Positions 17,767-26,767 of a DNA stretch of 64,000 nt are shown here, piece after piece (positions within the stretch are counted from its first letter, which is position 1; each line of letters begins with the position of its first letter). A program made the translations under genes and the position numbers. A model generated the notes under the pieces. That model ran no database searches and was not told the origin of the DNA. It worked only from the letters and a program-made list of their open reading frames with translations. The stretch comes from Lachnospiraceae bacterium (lineage in GTDB: Bacteria > Bacillota > Clostridia > Lachnospirales > Lachnospiraceae), in contig JAFWLM010000005.1 in the NCBI GenBank assembly GCA_017511045.1, positions 1-64,000 of the forward strand, in the 5' to 3' direction.

Positions 17767-18369
17767 ATGTCTGAAAACGCGAAAAAAAGAGCGGAAACAA
17801 AAAAAAGACTGAAAGACGCACTTATGGCACTTTATGCGCAGTGCGACTATCAGTCGATCACAGTCACGATGCTCTGCAGGGAGGCCGGCCTTCACCGCAG
17901 CACATTCTATCTTTATTATAATTCCATCGACGAAGTGCTCCGTGAGATCGAGCACGAAATACTGGAAGAGATCCAGCACTTCGCAGATAAGATGAACTTG
18001 TTTGATACTACCAACAGCTCATTAACGCCGTCAGAGATATTTGCAAATAATGAACCCTACATGATCGATTATTATAAATGGCAATACTCGATCCGCGAGT
18101 ATCTGAACCCTCTTCTCGGTTCCTATGGTGATCCCTATTTCATCCAGCGGTATGAACAGATCGTCTACGATAACACGATTCCGGCATTGGACTTTCTTGG
18201 ATACAAGTACACGGACAAAGAGTATGCCGTGCGCTTTCTTACCGGCGGTGTAATAAAAACGAATCAGGACTGGCTGCTTAACGGAGACATCGGCGCAAAG
18301 GAACTTGTACGCATACAGCGCAGCATGCTGGTCGAAAACCCTCTTCTAAAAGGAGAGATCGAAATCTAA
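17767..18369 (+). CDS. TetR family transcriptional regulator
   Basis: 200 residues from the ATG at 17767, chosen because AGGAGG at 17754 fits it and not the ATG ten codons upstream. The N-terminal helix-turn-helix includes SITVTMLCREAGLHRSTFYLYY, the typical TetR recognition helix ending in FYxxF/Y. The remaining 130 residues form the ligand/dimer domain, resembling the TetR_C_8-type C-terminus. It follows a 25-bp dyad that is probably its own operator. The divergent small operon and the neighbouring MFS carrier are possible additional targets. Confidence 0.88.
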   Translation: MSENAKKRAETKKRLKDALMALYAQCDYQSITVTMLCREAGLHRSTFYLYYNSIDEVLREIEHEILEEIQHFADKMNLFDTTNSSLTPSEIFANNEPYMIDYYKWQYSIREYLNPLLGSYGDPYFIQRYEQIVYDNTIPALDFLGYKYTDKEYAVRFLTGGVIKTNQDWLLNGDIGAKELVRIQRSMLVENPLLKGEIEI

Positions 18370-18382
18370 GTTAAATCTGAAG

Positions 18383-19921
18383 TTATTCAAATTCGATCGT
18401 TCCAGGCGGTTTGCTGGTCAGATCATAGAATACACGGTTTACGCCCTTAACTTCATTGATGATGCGGTTTGTGACTTTAAACAGTACTTCATATGGGATC
18501 TGTGCGCTTTCTGCCGTCATGAAATCACTGGTCAGAACAGCTCTTAACGCAACTGCATAATCATAGGTCCTGAAGTCTCCCATAACGCCCACAGAGCGCA
18601 TATTGGTAAGACCAGCGAAGTACTGCCCTAATTCTTTGTCGATTCCTGCAAGGGCTGCTTCCTCGCGGAATATAGCGTCTGCTTCCTGCACGATGCGGAC
18701 CTTGTCCTCCGTAACTTCTCCAACGATACGGACACCGAGTCCCGGTCCCGGGAACGGCTGGCGGAAAACTAAATACTCAGGAATGCCCAGCTCCAGCCCG
18801 ACTTTACGGACTTCATCCTTAAACAGCATACGGAGCGGCTCGATAATCTCTTTAAACTGAATCACATCCGGAAGTCCACCGACATTGTGGTGGGATTTGA
18901 TCACTGCCGAATCTCCAAGTCCCGACTCGATCACATCCGGATAAATGGTTCCCTGGACAAGGAAATCCACCTCTCCGATCTCTTTCGCTGCTTCTTCAAA
19001 AACACGGATAAACTCTTCTCCGATGATCTTTCTTTTTTGTTCCGGTTCGATGACCCCTTTTAACTTGTCATAGTATCTTTGCTGTGCATTGATACGGATA
19101 AAGTTCAGATCATACTGTCCGGAAGGACCGAAGATCGCCTCAACTTCATCGCCTTCGTTTTTTCTTAACAGACCGTGGTCAACAAACACGCAGGTCAGCT
19201 GCTTTCCAATTGCTTTGCTCATAAGAACTGCTGCCACCGAAGAGTCTACTCCGCCTGATAAAGCACAAAGCACTTTTCCGTTACCTACCCGTTCACGGAT
19301 GGAGCGGATGGAATCTTCCACAAAGGAATCCATACGCCAGTCCCCTGCGCATCCGCAGATCTCATAGACAAAGTTAGAGAACATTTTTCCGCCTTCCGGC
19401 GTATGCGCAACTTCCGGATGGAACTGCACTGCATAGATCTTCTCCGCTTCATTCTCTATTGCTGCTGCCGGACAGTCTTTTGTTGTTGCTATCACGCGAT
19501 AGCCTTCCGGAATGCCTGCAATATAATCCGTATGACTCATCCACGTCACAGTTTCCGTTTTTACACCATGGAACAGTTTTGATGTTGTATCTGTTTTTGT
19601 TTCCGTATGGCCGTACTCGCTGACCGGCGCCGTAGCAACTTTCCCTCCCGCCATATAGGCGATCAGCTGGGAACCATAACAGATACCTAAGACCGGAACA
19701 CCGATCTTTAAGATCTCCGGATCAAAATGAGGGGAAGTCTCATCATAGACACTGTTCGGCCCGCCTGTAAAGATGATGCCTTTATATCCCTCCGCCCGGA
19801 TCTCTTCCAATGTTGTTTTTTGATAGGACCTGATTTCCGCGAACACATGATGCTCACGCACTCTCCGTGCGATCAGCTGATTGTATTGCCCGCCGAAATC
19901 CAATACCAGAATCTTTTCCAT
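18383..19921 (-). CDS. guaA: GMP synthase (glutamine-hydrolysing)
   Basis: 512 residues from the ATG at 19921 ([13 protein letters not shown]); AAGGA is eight bases upstream of it, whereas an ATG three codons earlier would sit on that site. Class I amidotransferase domain (1 to about 195) has the nucleophile in GICYGSQ and the HPEV His-Glu pair; the ATP-pyrophosphatase domain has [11 protein letters not shown] near 225; the C-terminal dimerisation domain ends in KPPGTIEFE. It converts XMP to GMP. It is downstream of purB on the same strand with a stem-loop between them. No purine riboswitch was seen in the 77-base gap. Confidence 0.97.
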   Translation of the reverse strand: MEKILVLDFGGQYNQLIARRVREHHVFAEIRSYQKTTLEEIRAEGYKGIIFTGGPNSVYDETSPHFDPEILKIGVPVLGICYGSQLIAYMAGGKVATAPVSEYGHTETKTDTTSKLFHGVKTETVTWMSHTDYIAGIPEGYRVIATTKDCPAAAIENEAEKIYAVQFHPEVAHTPEGGKMFSNFVYEICGCAGDWRMDSFVEDSIRSIRERVGNGKVLCALSGGVDSSVAAVLMSKAIGKQLTCVFVDHGLLRKNEGDEVEAIFGPSGQYDLNFIRINAQQRYYDKLKGVIEPEQKRKIIGEEFIRVFEEAAKEIGEVDFLVQGTIYPDVIESGLGDSAVIKSHHNVGGLPDVIQFKEIIEPLRMLFKDEVRKVGLELGIPEYLVFRQPFPGPGLGVRIVGEVTEDKVRIVQEADAIFREEAALAGIDKELGQYFAGLTNMRSVGVMGDFRTYDYAVALRAVLTSDFMTAESAQIPYEVLFKVTNRIINEVKGVNRVFYDLTSKPPGTIEFE

Positions 19922-19968
19922 GTTTTTCATTCCTTATTTGAGTGATCTGCTTAACGTTCTATATTATG

Positions 19969-19993
19969 AGGGCAGAACGCTTTGTTCTGCCCT
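19969..19993. other. stem-loop between purB and guaA
   Basis: AGGGCAGAAC and GTTCTGCCCT form a perfect 10-bp stem with a five-base loop. The T-rich tail lies on the forward strand, where no gene ends; on the reverse strand the tail is CATAATAT, so it is at best a weak terminator after purB or an RNA-processing element. Confidence 0.55.
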
Positions 19994-19998
19994 TTTCT

Positions 19999-21414
19999 CT
20001 ACACATTGATCTCTTCAGATTCGATGCCTTCACCTTCTGTGTATGGTTTGATCTTCTCCAGGTATTTTTCCACCTGCTCTGCGCAGCGTCCGATGAACTT
20101 GGACGGATCTAATACCGCGCGGATTTCTTCTTCGGTCATGTGGAATTCCGGATGAGAGGCCAGGTCTTTTAAGAGATCATACTCTTCCCCGTTCTTCTTC
20201 TTTGCAACCGCATCCATGGAGCAGGTACGGATGATCTCGTGCAGCTGCTGCCTGTCGCCTCCGCGCTTTACAGCTTCCATCATGATGTTCTCTGTCGCAT
20301 TAAACGGTAGGAATTCATTGACCGCTTTTTCAATCACTTTCTCATTCACACGAAGTCCGTCGAGGACATTGTTTAACAATTTCAGGATCGCATCCGCACA
20401 GAGGAATGCTTCCGGCATGGAGATCCTCTTATTTGCAGAATCATCCAGCGTTCTTTCAAGCCACTGGGTCTGAGCCGTCATATGCGCATTTAACGCATCA
20501 GCGATCAGATAACGGGAAAGTGAACAGATACGTTCTGAGCGCATCGGGTTTCTCTTGTATGCCATCGCAGAAGATCCGATCTGGCTTGCTTCAAACGGCT
20601 CTTCGATCTGGCCGTCATGCTGAAGCAGGCGGATGTCCGTGGCAATCTTTGATGCAGTCTGTGCAAAGAGGCTTAAGACATTGATGATCCGGCTGTCTTC
20701 TTTTCTCGGATAAGTCTGGCCGTTAACTTCGTAGATCTCATCAAAATCAAAAGCTGCTGCGATCTTCCGGTTCATCTCATCGATCTTCGCCGTATCACCT
20801 TCGAACAGTTCCATAAAGCTTGCCTCGGTGCCTGTCGTACCTCTGCAGCCCAGGAACTTGATCGTGCCGATCACGTGATCGATGTCCTCTAAATCGCTGA
20901 CCATATCGCGGATCCAGAGCGATGCTCTTTTACCGACAGTGACCAGCTGTGCCGGCTGATAATGGGTATAACCGAGTGTCGGAACTGCTTTATACTGATC
21001 CGCAAACTTTGCTGCCAGGCGGATCGCATTGCGCAGTTTTTCACGGATATCGCAAAGCGCTGCCCTGTAAAGGATCAGGTCCGCATTGTCGGTTACATAG
21101 CAGCTGGTTGCCCCAAGGTGAATGATTCCTGCTGCGGAAGGAGCTGCCTTTCCGTAGGTATAGACATGAGCCATAACATCGTGGCGCACCTCTTTTTCGC
21201 GTTTTGCCGCACATTCATAATCGATATATTCTTTATTGGCCCTGAGTTCATCGACCTGCTCCTGTGTGATCGGGAGTCCCAGGTCATGCTCTGCCTGAGC
21301 GAGCTCGATCCAGAGCTGTCTCCAGGTATGGAATTTCGTATCCTGGGAAAACAGCTTCAGCATAAAGTCAGAAGCGTATCTTGATGATAACGGGGATTCA
21401 TATTTGTCGTACAT
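19999..21414 (-). CDS. purB: adenylosuccinate lyase
   Basis: 471 residues from ATG 21414 (MYDKYESPLSSRYAS), with AAAGGAAA seven bases upstream; an earlier start nine codons out has no ribosome site. The fumarase/aspartase-superfamily signature is SSAMAYKRNPMRSE near 285, holding the catalytic serine loop; HLGATSCYVTDNAD near 95 is the second conserved block and supplies the general-acid histidine region. It cleaves SAICAR and adenylosuccinate, in IMP and AMP synthesis. Its place beside guaA puts the last steps of both purine branches together. Confidence 0.96.
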   Translation of the reverse strand: MYDKYESPLSSRYASDFMLKLFSQDTKFHTWRQLWIELAQAEHDLGLPITQEQVDELRANKEYIDYECAAKREKEVRHDVMAHVYTYGKAAPSAAGIIHLGATSCYVTDNADLILYRAALCDIREKLRNAIRLAAKFADQYKAVPTLGYTHYQPAQLVTVGKRASLWIRDMVSDLEDIDHVIGTIKFLGCRGTTGTEASFMELFEGDTAKIDEMNRKIAAAFDFDEIYEVNGQTYPRKEDSRIINVLSLFAQTASKIATDIRLLQHDGQIEEPFEASQIGSSAMAYKRNPMRSERICSLSRYLIADALNAHMTAQTQWLERTLDDSANKRISMPEAFLCADAILKLLNNVLDGLRVNEKVIEKAVNEFLPFNATENIMMEAVKRGGDRQQLHEIIRTCSMDAVAKKKNGEEYDLLKDLASHPEFHMTEEEIRAVLDPSKFIGRCAEQVEKYLEKIKPYTEGEGIESEEINV

Positions 21415-21465
21415 ACGTTTTTCCTTTCGAATTCCGGTCAAGAATGATTTTAAAATATCTTTATT

Positions 21466-21494
21466 ATCATAACTGCAAGCTCTGAATCTTTCAA
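21466..21494 (-). promoter_or_regulatory. purB promoter
   Basis: On the reverse strand TTGAAA (21494-21489) and TATGAT (21471-21466) with a 17-base spacer, about 45 bases upstream of the purB start. Confidence 0.7.
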
Positions 21495-21528
21495 GGTTCT
21501 TTGCCGTGTTTTTCTGCTTATTTCATGT

Positions 21529-21554
21529 AAAAGGGGCTGCTAAGCTGCAGCCCC
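21529..21554 (-). terminator. Rho-independent terminator after glnN
   Basis: Reverse-strand stem GGGGCTGC / GCAGCCCC (21554-21547 with 21540-21533) with a six-base loop, followed by TTTTACATG. It separates glnN from the purB promoter. Confidence 0.8.
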
Positions 21555-21578
21555 GTATATACAGGTCTTTTATATATG

Positions 21579-23669
21579 TTATACCAGAAACAGAAGATAG
21601 CCATAGTTCGGGATCGGCCAGTACTCTTCTGCTGTCATCGTCTCTGCCTCGTCACAGACTGCCCTGAGTTCCTTCATCTTCGGAAGGATGTTGTCCCGGA
21701 TATAATAGCAGGCCTCCAGATCTTCTTCGATTCCGCTTGCTTTTGCAGTCAGATCTTCCAGTTCCAGATTCAAACGGTCGATCTCGTCTGCTATTCCTGA
21801 AAGCTTTTCAATCAGACGGCTTTCATATCTGCATGCAAGATCCGGTTTGAATTGACGTTTCGCATTCACTGTCTCAGCAATATCTCCAAGGAAGCCTTCA
21901 ACTGCCGGCAGGATCTGCTTGTCAACCATATCCGTCATAGTTCTCGCCTCGATCATAACGGTCTTGCGGTAGTTTTCCAGCAGGATTGCGCAGCGGGATT
22001 CCAGCTCAACCCGCACATAGACCTTCTGTTCTGTGAGCATCTTTACGTTCTTATCATCCAGCAGATGCGGAAGTGCGTCCGGAGTCGTTCTGTAGTTGCA
22101 CAGGCCTCTTTCTTCTGCTTCCCTAATCCACTCATCATCATAGCCGTTTCCGTTAAAGATGATGCGTCTATGATCCGTGAACGTCTTCTGGATCAGCTTG
22201 TGGACAGCCTCCTCAAAGTTATCTGCTTTTTCCAGCCGGTCTGCATAGATCCTTAAGGATTCCGCGACTGCGGAGTTCAGCATGATATTCGTGCAGGCAA
22301 TGCTGTCGGAAGAGCCGACCATACGGAACTCAAATTTGTTTCCGGTAAACGCAAACGGTGATGTTCTGTTCCTGTCAGTATTGTCTTTTACGAATTTCGG
22401 AAGAACCTCTGCGCCGAGCTTCATGATCTGTTTTTCTGCTGCTTTATAGTCTTTTTCCTCGATGATCGCATCCATGACGGCGGTCAGTTCATCACCTAAG
22501 AACATGGAGACCACAGCCGGAGGTGCTTCATTTGCTCCGAGTCTGCAGTCATTTCCTGCGGTTGCAACAGCGATACGGAGAAGATCCTGATAATCATCCA
22601 CGGCTTTAATAACCGCGCAGAGGAAGATCAGGAACTGCGCATTTTCATACGGAGTATCGCCCGGCGATAACAGATTGATGCCGGTATCTGTACTGATGGA
22701 CCAGTTGTTATGCTTTCCGCTTCCGTTCACACCTTCATAAGGTTTCTCGTGAAGCAGGCATACAAGATCATGTTTCTCCGCAACCTTCTGCATCACATCC
22801 ATCATCAGCTGGTTGTGATCCGTTGCGATATTGGTAGAGGTATAGATCGGAGCCAGCTCATGCTGTCCCGGAGCAACCTCGTTATGCTTTGTTTTTGCGG
22901 TAATACCGAGTTTCCAGAGTTCTCTGTCGAGATCCTCCATATATGCAGCGACACGCGGATTTAACGCTCCGAAGTAATGGTCATCCATTTCCTGACCCTT
23001 TGGAGGCATCGCGCCGAACAGGGTCCTTCCGGTAAATACCAGATCTTTTCGTTTTCCGTAAAGCTCACGGTCAACCAAAAAGTATTCCTGCTCTGCTCCA
23101 ACAGAGGTTTTAACATATTTTGCATCTTCATTACCGAACAGTCTCAGGATACGAAGTGCTTCTCTGTTCAAAGCTTCCATCGAACGCAGGAGCGGTGTCT
23201 TTTTATCTAACGCCTCGCCGTTATAAGAACAGAACGCCGTCGGGATATAGAGCGTTTTTCCTTTTACAAATGCATAGGAGGTCGGATCCCATGCCGTATA
23301 TCCTCTTGCTTCAAAGGTTGCGCGGATTCCGCCTGATGGGAAAGAAGATGCATCCGGCTCGCCTTTGATCAGCTCTTTTCCGGAAAACTCCATGACGACT
23401 CTGCCATCTGAAGACGGAGAAATAAAGCTGTCATGCTTTTCTGCCGTAACGCCTGTCAGCGGCTGGAACCAGTGGGTGAAATGGGTCGCACCCTTTTCGA
23501 TCGCCCAGTCTTTCATGGCCTCTGCAACGACATTTGCCACAGAGAGATCGAGCGGAGCTCCTTCATCGATGGTCTTTTTGAGTTTAATGTACGTTTCCGA
23601 AGAAAGATTCGCTTTCATCGTAAGATCATCAAACACCATACTTCCGAAAATATCTGTTACTTTTTCCAT
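21579..23669 (-). CDS. glnN: glutamine synthetase type III
   Basis: 696 residues, the usual GSIII length and well above GSI (about 450). GSIII-specific blocks are seen: [18 protein letters not shown] and [20 protein letters not shown] in the N-terminal third, [14 protein letters not shown] for metal and glutamate binding, and [12 protein letters not shown] for ammonium/ATP. It makes glutamine from glutamate, ammonia and ATP, as a dodecamer in known members. AGGAAGG lies before the ATG. A strong promoter at 23780-23808 and a leader with mutually exclusive hairpins precede it, pointing to nitrogen-dependent antitermination. Confidence 0.97.
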   Translation of the reverse strand: MEKVTDIFGSMVFDDLTMKANLSSETYIKLKKTIDEGAPLDLSVANVVAEAMKDWAIEKGATHFTHWFQPLTGVTAEKHDSFISPSSDGRVVMEFSGKELIKGEPDASSFPSGGIRATFEARGYTAWDPTSYAFVKGKTLYIPTAFCSYNGEALDKKTPLLRSMEALNREALRILRLFGNEDAKYVKTSVGAEQEYFLVDRELYGKRKDLVFTGRTLFGAMPPKGQEMDDHYFGALNPRVAAYMEDLDRELWKLGITAKTKHNEVAPGQHELAPIYTSTNIATDHNQLMMDVMQKVAEKHDLVCLLHEKPYEGVNGSGKHNNWSISTDTGINLLSPGDTPYENAQFLIFLCAVIKAVDDYQDLLRIAVATAGNDCRLGANEAPPAVVSMFLGDELTAVMDAIIEEKDYKAAEKQIMKLGAEVLPKFVKDNTDRNRTSPFAFTGNKFEFRMVGSSDSIACTNIMLNSAVAESLRIYADRLEKADNFEEAVHKLIQKTFTDHRRIIFNGNGYDDEWIREAEERGLCNYRTTPDALPHLLDDKNVKMLTEQKVYVRVELESRCAILLENYRKTVMIEARTMTDMVDKQILPAVEGFLGDIAETVNAKRQFKPDLACRYESRLIEKLSGIADEIDRLNLELEDLTAKASGIEEDLEACYYIRDNILPKMKELRAVCDEAETMTAEEYWPIPNYGYLLFLV

Positions 23670-23718
23670 ACGCTACCTTCCTGTTCTCTCACCGCTTCGA
23701 CGGTGTCTCTTAAACCAC

Positions 23719-23770
23719 AAAAGGCAACGGAGCCGGTGAGACTTTCATCTCTAAGACACCATTGCCTTTT
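23719..23770 (-). promoter_or_regulatory. glnN leader: ANTAR-type hairpin overlapping a terminator stem
   Basis: Reverse strand. AAGGC (23768-23764), hexaloop AATGGT (23763-23758), GTCTT (23757-23753) form a short hairpin whose loop has A at 1 and G at 4, the pattern bound by ANTAR proteins. The same 5' segment AAAAGGCAATGG (23770-23759) can instead pair over 12 bp with CCGTTGCCTTTT (23730-23719), which ends in TTTTGTGG and looks like a terminator. The two folds exclude each other. A further hairpin, CACCG / CGGTG, lies just downstream near 23700. I saw no second clean A1/G4 hexaloop and no ANTAR gene nearby. Confidence 0.6.
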
Positions 23771-23779
23771 CTTGCGCGT

Positions 23780-23808
23780 ATTATCGTTCTTTTTGAACGA
23801 ATTGTCAA
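23780..23808 (-). promoter_or_regulatory. glnN promoter
   Basis: Reverse-strand TTGACA (23808-23803) and GATAAT (23785-23780), exactly 17 bases apart. Transcription would start around 23773, immediately before the leader hairpin. Confidence 0.85.
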
Positions 23809-23861
23809 TACCGTTTTGAGGATTCGTCAACTTGCCAAACAGTTGTCGACATTACGGAACA

Positions 23862-25262
23862 TTAATTATGCAATAGTTCCGTAAACTCTCTCATATCCTC
23901 TACTTCTTCGATCCTGTCTGCCAGTTCAATGATCTTTTCTGCATTGGCTGCAGGTAGTTTTCCATAGGCATTGAACTGATCCATGAATTTCGCGATCAAT
24001 TCCTCTTTCTCCGGGTAGCGTTCCATGACCATGAAGTTCTGTTCTGCTTCCAGAGTGGAACCGTCCTTCATTACAAAGACGGCCTTTACCATTGGTGCTC
24101 CGCCTTCCGGCTCATACGTTTCCATGGTCGCGCCTTCTGCCAGTCTCACCAGTTCGGTATCCTGCTGAATTGCAGAAGTTTGGACGGTCGCAACGGAAAC
24201 ATTGCCATAAAGTGCGCTGCAGGTCACTGCAAAGCGGTAAGCAAAGAGCGCATTCAGATGATTCCTGAGCGTAAACGGGTTAGCATAATAATGGTGATAA
24301 ATATTTTTAGCTCCATAAAAATGAACAGCTTCAATCGATTCTGCATCGATCTTCCCGTATTTATCAAGAAGCATCTGATGGATCTGTCTTCCCGCTAAAG
24401 CTGCTGCCGTCATCGGGATACCTCCCGGACTGATCTTAAACGCACACTCGGTATAATAGACTTGCCCGAGATCTTCGAAGATCGTTTCATAAAGCTCCGG
24501 ATAGTTTCCGTCTTTGACCCTTTGGGAGATCAGACCGCCATTGCCATAATAAGGATCTTCCAATCCCTTCCATCCTCCTTTTGCATACTCTGCGCACATA
24601 ATGCCTGCACGGGCGCTGACACCGTTATGCAGGTAGACTTCCTGTGAATAATCAAAATAGGAGTTCGCCGGGTCCGTGCAGTTTGTTGCCGCAAAGGAGA
24701 GTGCCGCTTTGGTCTGTTCGGCATCAAGCTTATAATATCTGCTCGCAACTGCAGCAGCAGCACTGGAGACCAGAAGCATATCCACCGGCCATCTGACAGG
24801 AAGAGAATACAGAAGCCTTCCCGCAATGTTTTCTCCTGCCACGTCATTGACGATCAGTTCCTTACCGGAAACACCCAGATGATCGGCAAGCGTCAGGCTC
24901 ATCGGGATCAAAGTTTCTCCCATATGGGAAGGCATTGCATCTCCCCTGACCTTAAACAGCATGTTGCCGTAGTCATTGGATCTGGCTTTGATCGCATTCA
25001 GCATTGCTGCATTCGGAAGAGGCAGGCGAAGCCCGTCAGAAGCAAACACAGCTGCTTCCGGCTTACCGCCCCAATCACGGTAGCGCTCTTCCAGGAAATC
25101 ATTTTCCTCAACGATCGCTCCGCCGAAAATGCATCCAACCATGTCCAGAAGACGATCCTTAAAAATACGGATATTATCTTCACTCAGATCTTCATAGGTG
25201 GTATTAACGATACTTTCGCAAAACAGATCGATCCCCTTCGGGCTTTCATATTTTTCATTCAT
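23862..25262 (-). CDS. MmgE/PrpD family protein (first of an adjacent pair)
   Basis: 466 residues from ATG 25262; AAGGTG six bases upstream selects it over a GTG three codons earlier. The all-helical N-terminal half and the smaller alpha/beta C-terminal domain follow the MmgE/PrpD plan; conserved areas include LLDMVGCIFGGAIVEEN, SNDYGN and HMGETLIP, where family members hold the active-site His/Lys/Asp cluster. Known members are 2-methylcitrate dehydratase, cis-aconitate decarboxylase and iminodisuccinate epimerase. It shares only family-level similarity with its upstream neighbour, and lacks the usual LDYDD-type text. No prpB, prpC or acnB homologue is near, so methylcitrate metabolism is unlikely. 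Confidence 0.85.
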   Translation of the reverse strand: MNEKYESPKGIDLFCESIVNTTYEDLSEDNIRIFKDRLLDMVGCIFGGAIVEENDFLEERYRDWGGKPEAAVFASDGLRLPLPNAAMLNAIKARSNDYGNMLFKVRGDAMPSHMGETLIPMSLTLADHLGVSGKELIVNDVAGENIAGRLLYSLPVRWPVDMLLVSSAAAAVASRYYKLDAEQTKAALSFAATNCTDPANSYFDYSQEVYLHNGVSARAGIMCAEYAKGGWKGLEDPYYGNGGLISQRVKDGNYPELYETIFEDLGQVYYTECAFKISPGGIPMTAAALAGRQIHQMLLDKYGKIDAESIEAVHFYGAKNIYHHYYANPFTLRNHLNALFAYRFAVTCSALYGNVSVATVQTSAIQQDTELVRLAEGATMETYEPEGGAPMVKAVFVMKDGSTLEAEQNFMVMERYPEKEELIAKFMDQFNAYGKLPAANAEKIIELADRIEEVEDMREFTELLHN

Positions 25263-25274
25263 ATTCGTCACCTT

Positions 25275-26672
25275 CTATAAACTGATTGCTTCAAATAATT
25301 CGTCCAGATTTTCGAGGTCTTCTAAATGCATAATGAGATCCGCAGCTTTATCCAATTTGTCATCTGTCAGGATCGTTGCACCCATATCTTTAAAGCGCTG
25401 GATCATTTCTTCATCTGTGAAAGCATAGCCTTCCACTTTTGCGCCCTTCGGATACATCGTCTCTTTCTTGAAGACCTGTCCTCTTGCTTTTACTTCGATC
25501 CTTCCGTACCAGCTCTTAGGATCCTTCTTCCTGTTTTCTGCATATTCCGGTGCAATATTCATATGCACTTTCTGCATGAACTCACGGACTGCCGGATCTT
25601 TCAGTGCTTTCTTTGACTGCCATTCCGGTCCGTTTCCATAGCCATTGATCACCAGGGAGAAACAGTATGGTGCACTGAACTGAACATCGATCTGGTTTTC
25701 CACTGCGTACTGATCCGGATGAGCATTAAACGGTGCCGTGAAGCACTGAACATCTTCGATCTCGAAGCGTGTCAGGTTTTCCTCTGCAATCAGGGCATTG
25801 AAGCAGTCTAAGATCGGATGGATAAAGGAGCAGCAAGGATACGGCTTATAGATATAGTTCAGAATATTCCATCTCTCTCCAAGTGCGCCGGCTACCTGTT
25901 CTTCATTCCAGATCTCCTTTGAATTGTTGTTATATACCGGGAATCCGAATTCATTATCAAGTGTCGTCGGGTTGCTCTCATAACCAAGCTTTGCAAGCAT
26001 AGCCGCTTCCACACCGCCCTGAGCCAGCCAGGATACCGGTGCGTATTTGATCATGGATTTCGGCATCGAGCTTTCCCAGTCATGTGCAACCGGAAGCGTG
26101 CAGTAGTAAGCTGCAATCGCAAGTGCCTGGTTGATCTGTTCTCTGGAAAGCTTCATGGCTACAGCATTGCCTACCGCCGCACCAATGATACTCTCGTTGC
26201 TGTTGCTGAAAATATCCGGCGTCTTGTTATATTTCATATACGAAATGATCATCTGCATTCCGAAAATACTGACGAGGCGAAGTGCGACCTCCTGTCCGAC
26301 GGTCAGTGCGGCCAAAAGCTCTTTTCCGCTGATTTTTTCTTTTTCTCCGACTGCCAGAATACTCGGAAGAACGGTCGGCGGGATATGCGGGATCGGGTCC
26401 CCGTCCAGTCCGTTTAACAGCTCTGCATTTGCAAAGGCTGCTGCCGCTGCGGAAACCTTTCCACCAACGCCGATCAAGGTCGCCTCTTCTCTTCCTCCCA
26501 GTTCGTGAGCCATGGCAACGCCGATCTTGCCTTTGTCCGACGCGATTCCTGCAAGCGCGTTTCCGATACCGTCAAGCAGGGTCATCTTCACTTCATGGAT
26601 CACGTTTTCCGGAATGTTCTCATATTTTCCGTACTTTTCGGCAAAATCCAAAAATTTATCTGTAACACTCAT
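25275..26672 (-). CDS. MmgE/PrpD family protein (second of the pair)
   Basis: 465 residues, ATG preceded by GAGGAG. N-terminal MmgE pattern: LLDGIGNALAG, the AAAAAFANAELLNGLDGDPIPHIPPTVLPSILA block with the conserved Asp and His positions, and a C-terminal domain ending in VKARGQVFKKETMYPKG. Its stop is 12 bases before the start of the other MmgE gene, so the two are co-translated and may form a hetero-oligomer, or act in sequence on the same organic acid (for instance epimerase plus dehydratase). A terminator-like hairpin separates it from dctP. Confidence 0.85.
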   Translation of the reverse strand: MSVTDKFLDFAEKYGKYENIPENVIHEVKMTLLDGIGNALAGIASDKGKIGVAMAHELGGREEATLIGVGGKVSAAAAAFANAELLNGLDGDPIPHIPPTVLPSILAVGEKEKISGKELLAALTVGQEVALRLVSIFGMQMIISYMKYNKTPDIFSNSNESIIGAAVGNAVAMKLSREQINQALAIAAYYCTLPVAHDWESSMPKSMIKYAPVSWLAQGGVEAAMLAKLGYESNPTTLDNEFGFPVYNNNSKEIWNEEQVAGALGERWNILNYIYKPYPCCSFIHPILDCFNALIAEENLTRFEIEDVQCFTAPFNAHPDQYAVENQIDVQFSAPYCFSLVINGYGNGPEWQSKKALKDPAVREFMQKVHMNIAPEYAENRKKDPKSWYGRIEVKARGQVFKKETMYPKGAKVEGYAFTDEEMIQRFKDMGATILTDDKLDKAADLIMHLEDLENLDELFEAISL

Positions 26673-26721
26673 GTTAATCTCCTCATTCTATTTTGATAAT
26701 CACTGTTTATCAAAGCCGAGT

Positions 26722-26754
26722 AAAAAGCAGGGCACCTTGAATAAAGTGCCCTGC
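26722..26754 (-). terminator. hairpin terminator between dctP and the MmgE/PrpD pair
   Basis: Reverse-strand stem GCAGGGCAC / GTGCCCTGC (26754-26746 with 26735-26727), ten-base loop, tail TTTTTAC. It should lower expression of the MmgE/PrpD genes relative to the binding protein. Confidence 0.8.
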
Positions 26755-26767
26755 CCTTAAATAAAAC

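Noticed and set aside
19922-19998. Purine riboswitch before guaA
   Set aside because: The 77-base gap holds only the stem-loop at 19969; no three-way junction or conserved loop sequences.
23862-26672. Methylcitrate cycle operon
   Set aside because: Although PrpD is in the MmgE family, no citrate synthase-type, lyase or aconitase gene accompanies the pair, and a TRAP transporter is unusual for propionate use.
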